Shown: positions 46,114 through 58,205, counted from the stretch's first letter. The stretch is DNA of 64,000 nt from Dryas octopetala (GCA_963921425.1 OY992840.1:1056501-1120500), one strand, 5' to 3'. Notes: generated by a model from the letters alone, not told the origin. Translations and numbers: made by a program.

Positions 46114-46813
46114 ATGTCTCAAACAATGATGCATGGGGATTCTGAAGGAGAAGAAATAGAGGAAGAAATAGAGGATGAGGAAATTGATGAAGAAAAATTA
46201 GAGGAAGAATTTTATGAAAGCATCAATTTATTGTTGATGGCTTTTCAAGCAATAATGCAAGTGCTAAAATTTTTACTAATTACAACACATGGTGAGCGTA
46301 TTGCGCGTCCTCTAACTCGGCGACCAATTACTACAAATGGATACAATTATATACATAGGGTATTGCATGAGGATCCTGAACACTTCCGTCAAGTGTATAG
46401 GATGTATCCTGACGTGTTTCGAAAACTATGCAAGATTATTAGAGAAAAAACACTTTTGTGTGATACACGATTTATTTGTGTTGAAGAAATGCTTGCAACA
46501 TTTTTACTTACTATCGGTCAAAATTTTCAATATTGCCTAACTCGTAAGGCATTTGGTCGATCACATTTTGCAACAAGCAGAAATTTCAACAAAGTTCTAA
46601 AGGCCTTGAATACAATAGCACCAGAGTTGATGGCCAAACCTGGATCCACAGCACCAGCTAAGATAAGAGAAAGCACAAGATTTTACCCGTACTTTAAGGT
46701 ATGTGATAAATATTTTGTACAATCAAATGTTATAACTATATAAGCATGTTGAGCAGGGAAATTTGGTCTGTTTATTAACTCTTATATTTTATTTAGAATT
46801 GCATCGGAGCTAT

Positions 46814-49216
46814 TGTAACGACCCGACCCAAATTTCACAAAAAATTTTAATTTTATTCTGATGGCCATGTAGAGGTATAGTGGGAAATGAAATTGAGAGA
46901 CCCAGTATTTTTTTAAGGATTCATTCTAAATGTTTTGAGATTTTATGTCGATTATTTTGGGAATTTATTTGAGAAATAAAAAGGGGTTTTGGGTTAATTT
47001 TAAATTTTCGTTTTAAATTGGGTTTGACCCCAAAGTTGACTTTTCTTGTTAGTAGACTTTTGATTTTGGCTTTAGGCCCGTTGGGTAAGTCTCGAGTGTA
47101 CGAATTCGTAGACACGAAGCACCTGCAAATCGGAGTTACGGTTTGGATTTTTCGGACGTTCATTGTGAGGGGCAATTTTGTAAATTTCATGAATGGGTTT
47201 TAAAAGCCCAAAAAGGGTCCAGAAAATTCGGGATTTCTCTCCCCTCTCACGACTCACTCTCTCTCTCTCTCTCTCTCCCTGTCTTCTCTCCCCGACACCC
47301 CCCCCCCGGTGACTCTCTCCTTCTCTCCGGCCTCCCTCCCTCGCTGCCCAGCCAGGAGGCGGCGACGGCACTGCCTCAGCCCCCCTTCTCTCTCTCTTCC
47401 CCGTTCTCTGTTTCTCTCTCTCTCGCGACCTTCCCTGCGCATGCGACAGCCCGGCCAGAGCTTGGCTCTCCGGACACCTTCCTGGCAGCACAAGACCACC
47501 GGCGTGTAGCCCTTATGCCAGACGTCTTCCCTTGAGCCTCCCTTCACCGGCCAGTCACCAAAGACGGCGGATCGACGCGAGGAAACTCGCGAACCCGCCT
47601 CCTCCTCCTTGCGATTTCTGCCACCTCCGGCATTGATTAGACTCGATTTGAGGTGACACGATCGAGACTCAAGACGATCCGGTAGAGAATCGAAGCTAAA
47701 TTTTGCACTGTGAGTGGACCTCTTGTTTTTATAAATGATTTATGAATTTCATGATTATTATTCTAATTGTTATCCTGAGTTTATTTAGAGTGTTGCATGG
47801 TGGGTTGAACTTGGTTTTCGAAGGAAATTTGATAAATTCTATAATTTAAATCCATATTCGTATCTTTAGACTTATTTGAGTTTCGATGTGTTTATCTAGT
47901 TGAGGAAATTTTCTTTGGTGGAGGGTGGTATAAATTGGATGTTTATTTATATATGCGCTTTGGAAACTTTGATTTGGGTTCTGGGGTGACGAATTAATTA
48001 TAAATTTCTCACAAACATGTTCTAATGATTTTTGCTTAAGAGAGATGAAATTTGAAATTTAAGAGGCATGTATACAGATAAATTAGTTTGGATAATGTTG
48101 TGATTTGAGATTATGTGAGGATACCTGCCTGCCCGTACATCGATTCGCTCTGTACGAGAAGTGGCGAGCCTAGGTTCCTGCTTGCTCGTGTATAGATTCG
48201 CTCTGCACGAGAAGTGGCGAGTATTCCTGCCTGCTCGTGTATAGATTCGCTCTGCACGAGAAGTGGCGAGTATTCCTGCCTGCTCGTGCATCGATTCGCT
48301 CTGCACGAGAAGTGGCGAGCATCCCGGCCTGCCCGTGCATCGATTCGCTCTGCACGGGAAGTGGCGAGCATACTTATCTGCCTGCCCGTGTATCGATTCG
48401 CTCTGCACGGGATGTGGCGAGCTTAATTATCCAAGAATATGACTAGCAGCTTTCCGAATACTTATATAATGTGATGTTTCATTTCATGGCCTAGAGATGG
48501 ATAGCTTGCACGATTGACAAATGGAGGATTTTAGTAAATTACATTATTGTCTATTGTGGCGTGATAACATGCTTAATAATTTACCTTGCATATTTTATGT
48601 TAGTCCTTATCGAATCAATTGTGGTTACTTAAATGATGAAAAGGTTTATGTGGAATTATCGTTGTTTTTGTTTGGAAGGGAGTTCCAACAGGGTGTTGAA
48701 ACTGGGGGATTTCAAAGAGCGACGTGAGGTCTTAGATTTTAAATTGACTTTTCAGGATTTGTAAAAAGATAAACGACCATTATTTTCCGTACTTATAAAT
48801 TGTCCACTCACTGAGATTATCTCACGTTTTTCTCATATTTTTGTTTTAAATTTTTCCCCAGGTAGGAGCGGTCGAGCCAAGAGGAACGTCGAAGCATCTT
48901 GAAAACGTTGAGGACCCCGTAGGCTAGAGTCCCTTACATTTGTACTTATAAAAAAAATCTAGAATGGCTCTGATAACCTAAAAGAATTTGTTGTACGTTA
49001 TGTCACTTTATATTTGGACGGGTCAGAGACCCTCATTTGTTTTGTGGTAGAGGTGGCTGAAAGGAATAGAAGTGCCTTTTAACAGGTTTTGAAATTTCTG
49101 GGTTAGTCCATTTTCAGGGGAGGTTCTGCCGAATTTTCGGTAGGATTTCCCTTGATTTTGGATTCCCGCAGGACCTCTCTGGGTTTTCAGAGTGGAATTC
49201 GGGGGCGGTCTTGTCA
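46814..49216 (+). repeat. Gypsy-2 5' LTR
   Basis: 2,403 bp. Contains CT-rich microsatellite tracts (47,256-47,290 and 47,380-47,435), a C10 run, and the hairpin array at 48,124-48,422. Short ORFs here recur in the other LTR. Confidence 0.95.
48124..48422 (+). repeat. Six-unit ~49-bp hairpin array in gypsy-2 5' LTR
   Basis: Six tandem units of the form CCTGCCTG + CCCGTGCA + TCGATTCGCTC + TGCACGGG + AAGTGGCGAG. In each, the two 8-base arms are complementary around an 11-base loop. The arms vary together: CTCGTG/CACGAG in units 2-4, CCCGTG/CACGGG in units 5-6, and GTACA/TGTAC in unit 1. The downstream GTGGCGAG is constant. Confidence 0.92.
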
Positions 49217-49310
49217 ACTTGGTATCAGAGCATTAAGTTTTAGATTCCTCAATTCTGCACTGAATGTGCATCCCCATTATTGATAAGAGTTTGGTTTTCT
49301 TATAGGTATT

Positions 49311-50618
49311 ATGCCTCCTCGACGACGTGGCCGACCGCCGGGGACTCACCATAGGGTAGTAGAAGGTGTCGATGAGACGACAGAAGGTTTCGAGCAGTCT
49401 ATTGATAGGCTAGCCGAGGCAGTGACTACTGCTGTTCGTACTAGGGCGTTTCCTGAGGGAGAGCACAGCATTGAGCGTGCTCGTAAGCTCGGGGCCTCAA
49501 ATTTTTCGGGTACTTCGGATCCTAGTGTGGCTAACGAGTGGATGATACAACTCGAGAGGATCTTTGAGGTTATGGGATGCCCTGATGACCGAATGTTGGT
49601 CTTGGCTACTTTCTTGCTAGTGGGTGACGCTTATCATTGGTGGGACTCCGAGCGTTTAAGACTCACCGCGGCGGAGATCACTTGGGACAGATTTAGGAGA
49701 GTCTTTTACGAGAAGTACTATCCGCGGGTATATTGTGATGAGAAGAGGGCTGAGTTCCTGAGGTTTAGACAGGGGTCTATGTCAGTAGCAGAGTATGAGA
49801 GAAAGTTTACTGAGCTTTCCAGGTTTTGCCCAGCACTTGTGGCAGACGAGGCAGATCGATGCTCAAGATTTGAGGAGGGTTTGAGAGACTCCATTCGCAC
49901 GGCGGTTACTGCGGCTAACCACTCCACTTTCTCTTCACTGAGAGATGCTGCCATGAGGGTTGAGAGATCTTTAGCTGAACGGAGCAGCAGCGGCGATGGG
50001 AGACGTCGCCCTTATCAGAGTGCTACAGTGGGTGGCCCTAGTCAGGGACCATCCAAGAGGGGCAGCTTTAGCTCCAGCTCTTCAGGGAGCGGTGGATTCA
50101 GAGGTGTCCGATATGGTTCTGGTAATAGTCCAGGATTTGGACTCAGTCAGGATTCTAGTTATCAGTCTGTGGATATGTCAGGCCGAAGCCCAGCGCAATC
50201 GAGCGGTTTCCAACGTAGACGAATTCGTGGGACAAGCCACCCTTTATGTGGTATGTGTGGCAAACGTCATGATGGTTTATGTCAAAGGGGAAACACCGGG
50301 TGTTTTTATTGTGGGCAGATGGGGCATATCAAGAAAAATTGCCCAACATTACAGCAAGTTGGTGGTGGGCCAATAGGATCTGCTCACCACCAGGGACAGA
50401 CTAGTGGAGCCCAAAATCAAGGTCTAAGAGCAGTTCAGGCTGGAGGTGCAGTATCCAGCAGTGGAGCTCAATCTAGTCAAGCTGTTAGAGGAAGAGGTCT
50501 AGGACGTTCCCGGGCTCAAGGAAGAGTATTTGCTATGGCTCAGCAGGAGGTTCAGGCTTCACCGAACATTATTTTAGGTACGTCTTTTACCTTTGGGCAA
50601 AATTCCGTAAATTTATGA
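49311..50618 (+). CDS. Gypsy-2 gag, 435 aa
   Basis: Capsid-nucleocapsid protein of the gag-only element. It starts MPPRRRGRPPG, usual for Tekay-like gags. The retrotransposon gag domain spans about 60-230 (FSGTSDPSVANEWMIQLERI, YHWWDSERLRL, FRQGSMSVAEYERKF). A Ser/Gly/Arg-rich linker follows, then a single CCHC knuckle (CFYCGQMGHIKKNC, about 340). It ends shortly after the point where a protease should begin (ILGTSFTFGQ then stop), so pol was lost by internal deletion. The frame is intact, suggesting that gag is under selection or the insertion is recent. Confidence 0.92.
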   Translation: MPPRRRGRPPGTHHRVVEGVDETTEGFEQSIDRLAEAVTTAVRTRAFPEGEHSIERARKLGASNFSGTSDPSVANEWMIQLERIFEVMGCPDDRMLVLATFLLVGDAYHWWDSERLRLTAAEITWDRFRRVFYEKYYPRVYCDEKRAEFLRFRQGSMSVAEYERKFTELSRFCPALVADEADRCSRFEEGLRDSIRTAVTAANHSTFSSLRDAAMRVERSLAERSSSGDGRRRPYQSATVGGPSQGPSKRGSFSSSSSGSGGFRGVRYGSGNSPGFGLSQDSSYQSVDMSGRSPAQSSGFQRRRIRGTSHPLCGMCGKRHDGLCQRGNTGCFYCGQMGHIKKNCPTLQQVGGGPIGSAHHQGQTSGAQNQGLRAVQAGGAVSSSGAQSSQAVRGRGLGRSRAQGRVFAMAQQEVQASPNIILGTSFTFGQNSVNL

Positions 50619-51340
50619 ATCCTATAAACACACTTTTGTACTGCACGTAGACTTATATTTTTTTTGGGATGGAAAGTTGACTCCTTTGAATTTTAAATTT
50701 AATCATAACTACACCAATCGAAGATTTATTTTTTAGATTATGAAGTTCTTAAAGGTACCCAATAACGTCAGATAATTTTGGATCAGAGGCAGATTAATCA
50801 GTTAGGAATTTTGTGGAAATGGTAATTAGATATATGGTACTACCATCCATGTATCTCAGGATTTGAAGCAAGAGTGGTTATAACTATTGTTTTGAGAATT
50901 GAATTATACTCTTGAGGTTCTGGACATAGTTTATTATGAACAGTATTGATGTAGATAGAGTTCAGATGGGCAAATTTGTAGAATGCAGTGAAAGCGTAAT
51001 GGGACTTTAGACTTAATAGCCCAACACACGGTCAGTTGAGGGATTAGCGAGATCGTTAGAGTTTCAGATAGCTTGAGCAGGATTTTGGAAATTTTTCGGT
51101 TATGACAAAAGTCTCAAGGATTTCCATTACTAGTCACGCAATGGAACATCTTCTCGTTGAATCAAAAAGATGAAAGACTGTGTGTAAGGATAATTTCATT
51201 AAGATAACTTTTCTATTTGTTGAATGGTACATTTGAAAGTGACTGGAGAACCTTTGGAGAAGTTACAAACTCTCTTACCACATTTTTGTTAGTGACTTGG
51301 GCAAAATTTCGAGGACGAAATTTTCTTAACGGGGGGAGGT
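50619..51340 (+). other. Non-coding tail of gypsy-2
   Basis: 722 bp with no ORF. The last part reads TTTCGAGGACGAAATTTTC before the polypurine tract, a sequence usual at the 3' end of plant gypsy pol ORFs, so it is a remnant of the lost pol. The remainder is unrecognisable. Confidence 0.7.
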
Positions 51341-53745
51341 TGTAACGACCCGACCCAAATTTCACAAAAAATTTTAATTTTATTCTGATGGTCATGTAGA
51401 GGTATAGTGGGAAATGAAATTGAGAGACCCAGTATTTTTTTAAGGATTCATTCTAAATGTTTTGAGATTTTATGTCGATTATTTTGGGAATTTATTTGAG
51501 AAATAAAAAGGGGTTTTGGGTTAATTTTAAATTTTCGTTTTAAATTGGGTTTGACCCCAAAGTTGACTTTTCTTGTTAGTAGACTTTTGATTTTGGCTTT
51601 AGGCCCGTTGGGTAAGTCTCGAGTGTACGAATTCGTAGACACGAAGCACCTGCAAATCGGAGTTACGGTTTGGATTTTTCGGACGTTCATTGTGAGGGGC
51701 AATTTTGTAAATTTCATGAATGGGTTTTAAAAGCCCAAAAAGGGTCCAGAAAATTCGGGATTTCTCTCCCCTCTCACGACTCACTCTCTCTCTCTCTCTC
51801 TCTCCCTTTCTTCTCTCCCCGACACCCCCCCCCCCCGGTGACTCTCTCCTTCTCTCCGGCCTCCCTCCCTCGCTGCCCAGCCAGGAGGCGGCGACGGCAC
51901 TGCCTCAGCCCCCCTTCTCTCTCTCTTCCCCGTTCTCTGTTTCTCTCTCTCTCGCGACCTTCCCTGCGCATGCGACAGCCCGGCCAGAGCTTGGCTCTCC
52001 GGACACCTTCCTGGCAGCACAAGACCACCGGCGTGTAGCCCTTATGCCAGACGTCTTCCCTTGAGCCTCCCTTCACCGGCCAGTCACCAAAGACGGCGGA
52101 TCGACGCGAGGAAACTCGCGAACCCGCCTCCTCCTCCTTGCGATTTCTGCCACCTCCGGCATTGATTAGACTCGATTTGAGGTGACACGATCGAGACTCA
52201 AGACGATCCGGTAGAGAATCGAAGCTAAATTTTGCACTGTGAGTGGACCTCTTGTTTTTATAAATGATTTATGAATTTCATGATTATTATTCTAATTGTT
52301 ATCCTGAGTTTATTTAGAGTGTTGCATGGTGGGTTGAACTTGGTTTTCGAAGGAAATTTGATAAATTCTATAATTTAAATCCATATTCGTATCTTTAGAC
52401 TTATTTGAGTTTCGATGTGTTTATCTAGTTGAGGAAATTTTCTTTGGTGGAGGGTGGTATAAATTGGATGTTTATTTATATATGCGCTTTGGAAACTTTG
52501 ATTTGGGTTCTGGGGTGACGAATTAATTATAAATTTCTCACAAACATGTTCTAATGATTTTTGCTTAAGAGAGATGAAATTTGAAATTTAAGAGGCATGT
52601 ATACAGATAAATTAGTTTGGATAATGTTGTGATTTGAGATTATGTGAGGATACCTGCCTGCCCGTACATCGATTCGCTCTGTACGAGAAGTGGCGAGCCT
52701 AGGTTCCTGCCTGCTCGTGTATAGATTCGCTCTGCACGAGAAGTGGCGAGTATTCCTGCCTGCTCGTGTATAGATTCGCTCTGCACGAGAAGTGGCGAGT
52801 ATTCCTGCCTGCTCGTGCATCGATTCGCTCTGCACGAGAAGTGGCGAGCATCCCGGCCTGCCCGTGCATCGATTCGCTCTGCACGGGAAGTGGCGAGCAT
52901 ACTTATCTGCCTGCCCGTGTATCGATTCGCTCTGCACGGGATGTGGCGAGCTTAATTATCCAAGAATATGACTAGCAGCTTTCCGAATACTTATATAATG
53001 TGATGTTTCATTTCATGGCCTAGAGATGGATAGCTTGCACGATTGACAAATGGAGGATTTTAGTAAATTACATTATTGTCTATTGTGGCGTGATAACATG
53101 CTTAATAATTTACCTTGCATATTTTATGTTAGTCCTTATCGAATCAATTGTGGTTACTTAAATGATGAAAAGGTTTATGTGGAATTATCGTTGTTTTTGT
53201 TTGGAAGGGAGTTCCAACAGGGTGTTGAAACTGGGGGATTTCAAAGAGCGACGTGAGGTCTTAGATTTTAAATTGACTTTTCAGGATTTGTAAAAAGATA
53301 AACGACCATTACTTTCCGTACTTATAAATTGTCCACTCACTGAGATTATCTCACGTTTTTCTCATATTTTTGTTTTAAATTTTTCCCCAGGTAGGAGCGG
53401 TCGAGCCAAGAGGAACGTCGAGGCATCTTGAAAACGTTGAGGACCCCGTAGGCTAGAGTCCCTTACATTTGTACTTATAAAAAAAATCTAGAATGGCTCT
53501 GATAACCTAAAAGAATTTGTTGTACGTTATGTCACTTTATATTTGGACGGGTCAGAGACCCTCATTTGTTTTGTGGTAGAGGTGGCTGAAAGGAATAGAA
53601 GTGCCTTTTAACAGGTTTTGAAATTTCTGGGTTAGTCCATTTTCAGGGGAGGTTCTGCCGAATTTTCGGTAGGATTTCCCTTGATTTTGGATTCCCGCAG
53701 GACCTCTCTGGGTTTTCAGAGTGGAATTCGGGGGCGGTCTTGTCA
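51341..53745 (+). repeat. Gypsy-2 3' LTR
   Basis: 2,405 bp. Against the 5' LTR I noticed about six substitutions and a C12 instead of C10 run. The hairpin array recurs at 52,653-52,951. Confidence 0.95.
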
Positions 53746-55435
53746 GCTATTGATGACACACATATACCAGCAATGGTTAAGGGACGTGATACAAGCAGTT
53801 ATCGTAATCGTCATGGAAAAATATCACAAAATGTATTAGCAGCCTGTAACTTTGATTTGGAATTCATATATGTGCTCAGTGGATGGGAGGGTTCAGCTCA
53901 TGAGTCAAAAGTGCTAAATGATGCTTTAACAAGGAGGAATGGACTTAAAGTGCCACAAGGTACTTCTTTAATTTTCTTTTTTATTTAGAAAAATATTTTT
54001 CTTTCCCTTTACGTTTACATTAGGCACTACATTGAAAATTAATTATATATACATATGTTGTATATTTAGGTAAATATTTTCTGGTGGATTGTGGATTTCC
54101 AAATCGACGACAAATTTTAGCCCCATTTCGAGGTGTTCGATATCATCTCCAAGATTTTGTTGGTCAAGGTCGTCACCCCGAAAATGCAATTGAATTATTC
54201 AATCTTCGCCATGCTTAATTGAGGAATGTAATCGAGAGAATATTTGGTATATTTAAATCGCGATTTACAATTTTCAAGTCTGCACCTCCATTCCCATATA
54301 AGACACAAGCAGAGCTAGTATTAGCTTGTGCAGGATTGCACAACTTTCTAAGCAAAGAGTGTCATTCTGATGAATTTCCTATTGAACCTGACAACGAGTC
54401 ATCAACATCATCATTACCAATAGATGAAGGGGATAATTGTGAACTACTTCTTCAATCCCAAGAGCAACAACGAGAGAATGCTAATCAATGGAGAACTAAT
54501 ATAGCTTCAGCTATGTGGGGAGATGTTGGGCATGCTAATCATAATGAGAATTGAAAGATTTAAAAACAATTTATGTTATGATTTTTTAATTTAGATATAG
54601 AGACATGGTCGATTTAGATGCAATTACATGTCAATTGCTTTCATCTAGTTGAACCACCATTTTTTTTCTTTTTTTTTTTGTTTGTTATTTTTCTTGTTTT
54701 TTCCCACAAAATTAATCATATTCATCATAGTCATAGTTAACAAATTTAGATGGTCATGCATCTTGATTTTTCCTTGTGTATCCAATGGCTGCACCCGACT
54801 TGATGTCTATCATTATCAACTTGACCATTCTTGCTCTACATTGTGCTGTTGTTTTGTTTTAACGATTATTTCCTTATTAATGGGGCTAATTTGTAAGAGA
54901 CGCTATCATTGCCATCAAGCCAGGGTGCATGGCTGGTCTTTTTATTTGTGAAGTTTGACAAAGAAAATAGGGGTACAATAATGATTTTACTATATTTTTT
55001 CGGAGTGTACTGAAGAGCTCAATTTTGATTCAAATAGTTCCTACATACTTTTCTATTCATTATTTTTATGTAAGGAAAAATTTAGCGTGAAAGAGGAAGA
55101 ATAACAAATAGATCACAAAGTTGAAAGAGACCACAGGACTTCTTCAATAGATTTGTTACAGACCTTCCCTACTTATTTAAAAAACTATCCGAGAAATTTT
55201 AAAATAAACAATAAAAAACTCTATTAAACTCTATTAAAGTTATTAGAAGTCTATAAAAATCCATCAAAGTCAATGAAAAAAGTCAGGCAAACTCTGTTAA
55301 AACTCGATGCAAAATTCTGCCAAAGTCTGTGTGGAGTTTATGAAAGTCATTTAAAAGCCATCAACTCTACCAAAGTCAATAACTTTTAAAAACTCTACAA
55401 AAGTTCATTAAAATCCTAATTGAATACACCCCCTA

Positions 55436-56672
55436 GTGTAGCTTCTCTGTGTCCGATTCTATTTGCAGATCTAGTTTCGCTTATCTGTGTACTTTTAAGT
55501 TCTTGTCGGCACTATATTTGTTTTTCTTTCTATTTTACTGTTTTGCGTTGGTGGTTTGCGTTGCTGTTGTTTCCTGCTAGTCAGTGCCTATGCAAGTTCT
55601 ATTTGACCAAAAAACAAGAGAAAACTCATTGGACTCCATGTTAGGTATATTGGATTATGAACTACCAAGCGTTCACTCCATTCGTGCGACTGTGGTGATA
55701 CATTTGCATATGCAATGATACCCATTCCTCATAGGGAGTCAATCCAAATCCAAGAAGCGTTGAAGCTCACCGGTACGTTTTGTACTGACATTGGTTAGCG
55801 ATATTGTTGGGAGGTATTTATCCTTCCTTGCAAATGTTTTAACTTTTAAGTATTTTGTTTTTTTTTTTTAAGTATATTTTCATAAAATCAAAAAAAGTAT
55901 ATTTTACAAATTTGTCTTATTAAAAATATAGAAAAAAACCTTTGGATCTAATACACAATGCTTCCATCCTCAAATACTGATTGTTCCCATCATTTTCTTG
56001 TTCATTATTTTTTACAATTGGGTATGAATGTTGGGATTTAATATAAGATTGAAGTTGCATTTATACGTTCGGTTTAAATTTGGGGCAATACTTAACTAAA
56101 ATCTGGAGTTTGACTTCAATACTAAGCCAACCCCAATTCACCATTATTATTTAACATTGTTATTACAGTCATGAAAGCATAACATTGTTCATTAAATCAG
56201 CAAGCTTGTGGATATTCCATACAATTTAACTTAATGTAAATAATAGATTGAGGTGTTCATGACAAAGTTGGGTTATTAAGATTGAGTAGTCCACAAACAG
56301 GCTAGCGGGGGAGTAGTCAATTGAATTACCAAATGCATAGAAAAGCCAACTTACGAAATGATATACATATAAATTGCTTTGTGTCATAGATTTGATCAAT
56401 ATTTATAAATTAAACTACAAATATTTGATAATTACTCCAACCGATCCACAAAATGGGTCATATTATATTTACATATATAGCAAATAAGTTGCATATGACA
56501 GTGATGCCCATTTAGTTCCAAAAATGTATATAATACATAGACATTAACCTGACCAAATTATTTGGTAGTCTATATTTAAAATGTAATAAAATTCGAAGAC
56601 ACAAAGGTTTATGAAGCACCAAAGGCTGCAGGAGAATATTTAGTTGAGGGGAATGGCTGGCTTGCATATGGC
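55436..56672. other. CACTA internal, no gene recognised
   Basis: AT-rich with no convincing ORF on either strand. The 55,440-55,640 plus-strand frame is Leu/Ser/Cys-rich noise. Confidence 0.4.
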
Positions 56673-57494
56673 TCATATCCTACGCCTAGTGGGTGTGCGG
56701 TTGGCTTGCTGCCAATTGGTACATGATTCACAACCAAGGTATTCACAAACCCCGCAGTGAAGGCTGCATTTGGGCTTCTTCTTATGAGTAGGCTTCTTTG
56801 ATGTAGAGCTAATGAATGACTGACTTAGAGCACAAGGCAATTTATCATTGCTAATCCGATGAACGCCATTTTCATAGGAAAGTCGGGGCCGGTTAACAGA
56901 GTCAGGTGTGCGGGGGAGAACAACAAAATTGTCATCGAACTGTTGAGAGAGTCCTCTGAAGGTTGAACACAAAACAGGAGGGAGATTATGAAAAATATCA
57001 TCAGCAAATGGTTGAGGGAGGACACCAAAGAAGTCATTGTCATTGTCAAGGGGTGGAAGAACATTGTGACCCATGTTAGGATAATCAGAGGGTGAGACTG
57101 AAGCATCAACAACATCATAGGATGGAAATATGATGGACAACATTGGGTTAGGAGAATGTGGTGCACTATTTGGAATATTAGATGCATATGACAAGGTCTG
57201 TGTGGGATTGTCTCCTGAAAAACTTGGTGGGAAATCAATAGGTTGTGAAGACAGAACAGCATAACCCATATCAGGAGAATCTAATAAATATTCACTATAT
57301 GGAATTAAATTTCCTACCATATGGTCATTGACATTTGCTTCAAACTTGGGAGGTGGCGGAAGGTGAGTTGGTGTTGCAAAAGAAGTTGAGGAGACAGAGT
57401 CATGATTCTGTGGGTTGGGGATAGACTTGTCAATCCTAGATTCAACATCTCCAAACAACAGCTTCCTTGCACATCTGCGGAAAGGTTGATCCAT
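56673..57494 (-). CDS. Unknown protein A, 273 aa, Cys-rich C-terminus
   Basis: Not recognised. A low-complexity, Pro/Ser/Asn/Asp-rich protein, probably largely disordered. A conserved patch NDHMVGNLIP lies near residue 57; a second, LSYASNIPNSAPHSPNPMLS, near 101; and near the C-terminus a basic run (KKPTHKKKPK) followed by KCSLHCGVCEYLGCESC, five Cys in 17 residues that could bind metal. All three patches recur in order in protein B (61,188-62,114), which argues that both are real genes. It is on the CACTA coding strand, upstream of TNP2. It could be an element-specific accessory protein or a captured host gene. ATG and stop are taken from the longest frame; introns were not resolved. Confidence 0.5.
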   Translation of the reverse strand: MDQPFRRCARKLLFGDVESRIDKSIPNPQNHDSVSSTSFATPTHLPPPPKFEANVNDHMVGNLIPYSEYLLDSPDMGYAVLSSQPIDFPPSFSGDNPTQTLSYASNIPNSAPHSPNPMLSIIFPSYDVVDASVSPSDYPNMGHNVLPPLDNDNDFFGVLPQPFADDIFHNLPPVLCSTFRGLSQQFDDNFVVLPRTPDSVNRPRLSYENGVHRISNDKLPCALSQSFISSTSKKPTHKKKPKCSLHCGVCEYLGCESCTNWQQANRTPTRRRI

Positions 57495-58205
57495 AAGGCC
57501 TTCAGCAAAATGGGAAGTACATAATGATGTTGAGGAAGCTTAAGGAAGCTAAATACGGAAAGAACAACTACAAAGCTAGAATGGGTACATAGTTGTATAA
57601 GTGCAAATTTATGAATAAGGTAAAGTGTGGATGGAGGTTTAAAGGTAGCAAGGAATTTGTAATTAATTCTACCAGCCACCTGAAATGGTAGATGGCTTAA
57701 GAATGCAGATATAGGGACTCATGTCTGAGTAAATGCCTGAGGTGACTGCTGTTCGGGAATATATTGAGAGCCTTGCAAAGGCAGTAATAAATCAAACTAG
57801 GCATGGCAGAAAGTAGAGGTTAATGGAAAACATATCATCATTTGAATCCAAATGTAATGGTAATGTTAGCTGATACATAGATACACAGCAAAAAATGTTT
57901 GTCAAAGCATGTAAGCATGCGGCCAGTACAATGTTACATGTAAGGGGTTTTGAGTGAAATTCCAGATTGGTGTTTATAAAGTGACAAAGTAATGTTACAC
58001 AGTTACAGTCAAGTTGCCAATTTGTTCAACTTCAAGGTGAGTCATGTACCAATTATAGAAATAGAATACAGATTTCACAGAGTAAGCAGAAAAATTGGAA
58101 CAAACATGGTAATTATAAACATTATATAAGTACATGGAAATCACTAATAAATAGGAAACATTGAGTTTAGCCTGAAGACTTTGCGGAATGGGACCCATCC
58201 AGTCT

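Larger units (their letters stand above)
46814..53745 (+). mobile_element. Gag-only Ty3/gypsy element (TR-GAG-like), 6,932 bp, TSD GCTAT
   Basis: LTRs of 2,403 and 2,405 bp (TGTAACG...CTTGTCA), GCTAT at 46,809-46,813 and 53,746-53,750, a primer site TTGGTATCAGAGC (49,219 on), and a polypurine tract GGGGGGAGG (51,331-51,339). The interior is only 2,124 bp: a gag ORF and a non-coding tail, with no protease, RT or integrase. This is the layout of non-autonomous TR-GAG elements. It would depend on a full-length relative for replication; gypsy-1 has different LTRs and is unlikely to be its exact partner. Confidence 0.93.
46114..54554 (+). pseudogene. PIF/Harbinger transposase (DDE_Tnp_4), broken by gypsy-2 and a stop
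   Basis: Exon 1 is 46,114-46,698 (acidic N-terminus, then FRQVYRMYPDVFRKLCKIIR and TFLLTIGQNFQYCLTRKAFGRS helix-turn-helix-like region). Exon 2 starts at 46,797 after TTTAG; 17 bp later it is interrupted by gypsy-2 and resumes at 53,751, running to 53,959. Exon 3 is 54,070-54,554. The insertion falls within the GAID(D)THI motif of the first catalytic Asp. The second Asp lies in LVDCGFPN (exon 3) and the Glu in NVIERIFG. A TAA at 54,216-54,218 interrupts exon 3 just before the Glu motif, independent of the insertion. Without those two lesions the frame would be about 431 codons, normal for the family. Confidence 0.88.
43331..55435 (+). mobile_element. PIF/Harbinger element, split by gypsy-2 (ends approximate)
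   Basis: A two-gene plus-strand PIF/Harbinger element: Myb/SANT-like protein then DDE transposase. The right end is placed near 55,435, where the reverse complement reads GGGGGTGTATTCAATTAGG, a common Harbinger/MITE terminus. Subterminal AAAAGTTATTGACTTTG occurs inverted near both sides (43,338 plus strand; about 55,370 minus strand). A clean left tip and a TWA target duplication were not found, so the left boundary is uncertain or damaged. Confidence 0.7.

Noticed and set aside
47072..47547. Arg/Glu- or Ser/Leu-rich frames in the gypsy-2 LTRs
   Set aside because: They are translations of CT microsatellite and CG-rich LTR leader, duplicated in the other LTR at 51,599-52,076.
48022..48446. 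Repeat protein frames over the hairpin array, and a CRISPR-like look
   Set aside because: Units are tandem without unique spacers, lie in a plant LTR, and their complementarity points to hairpins. The repeated frames are by-products.
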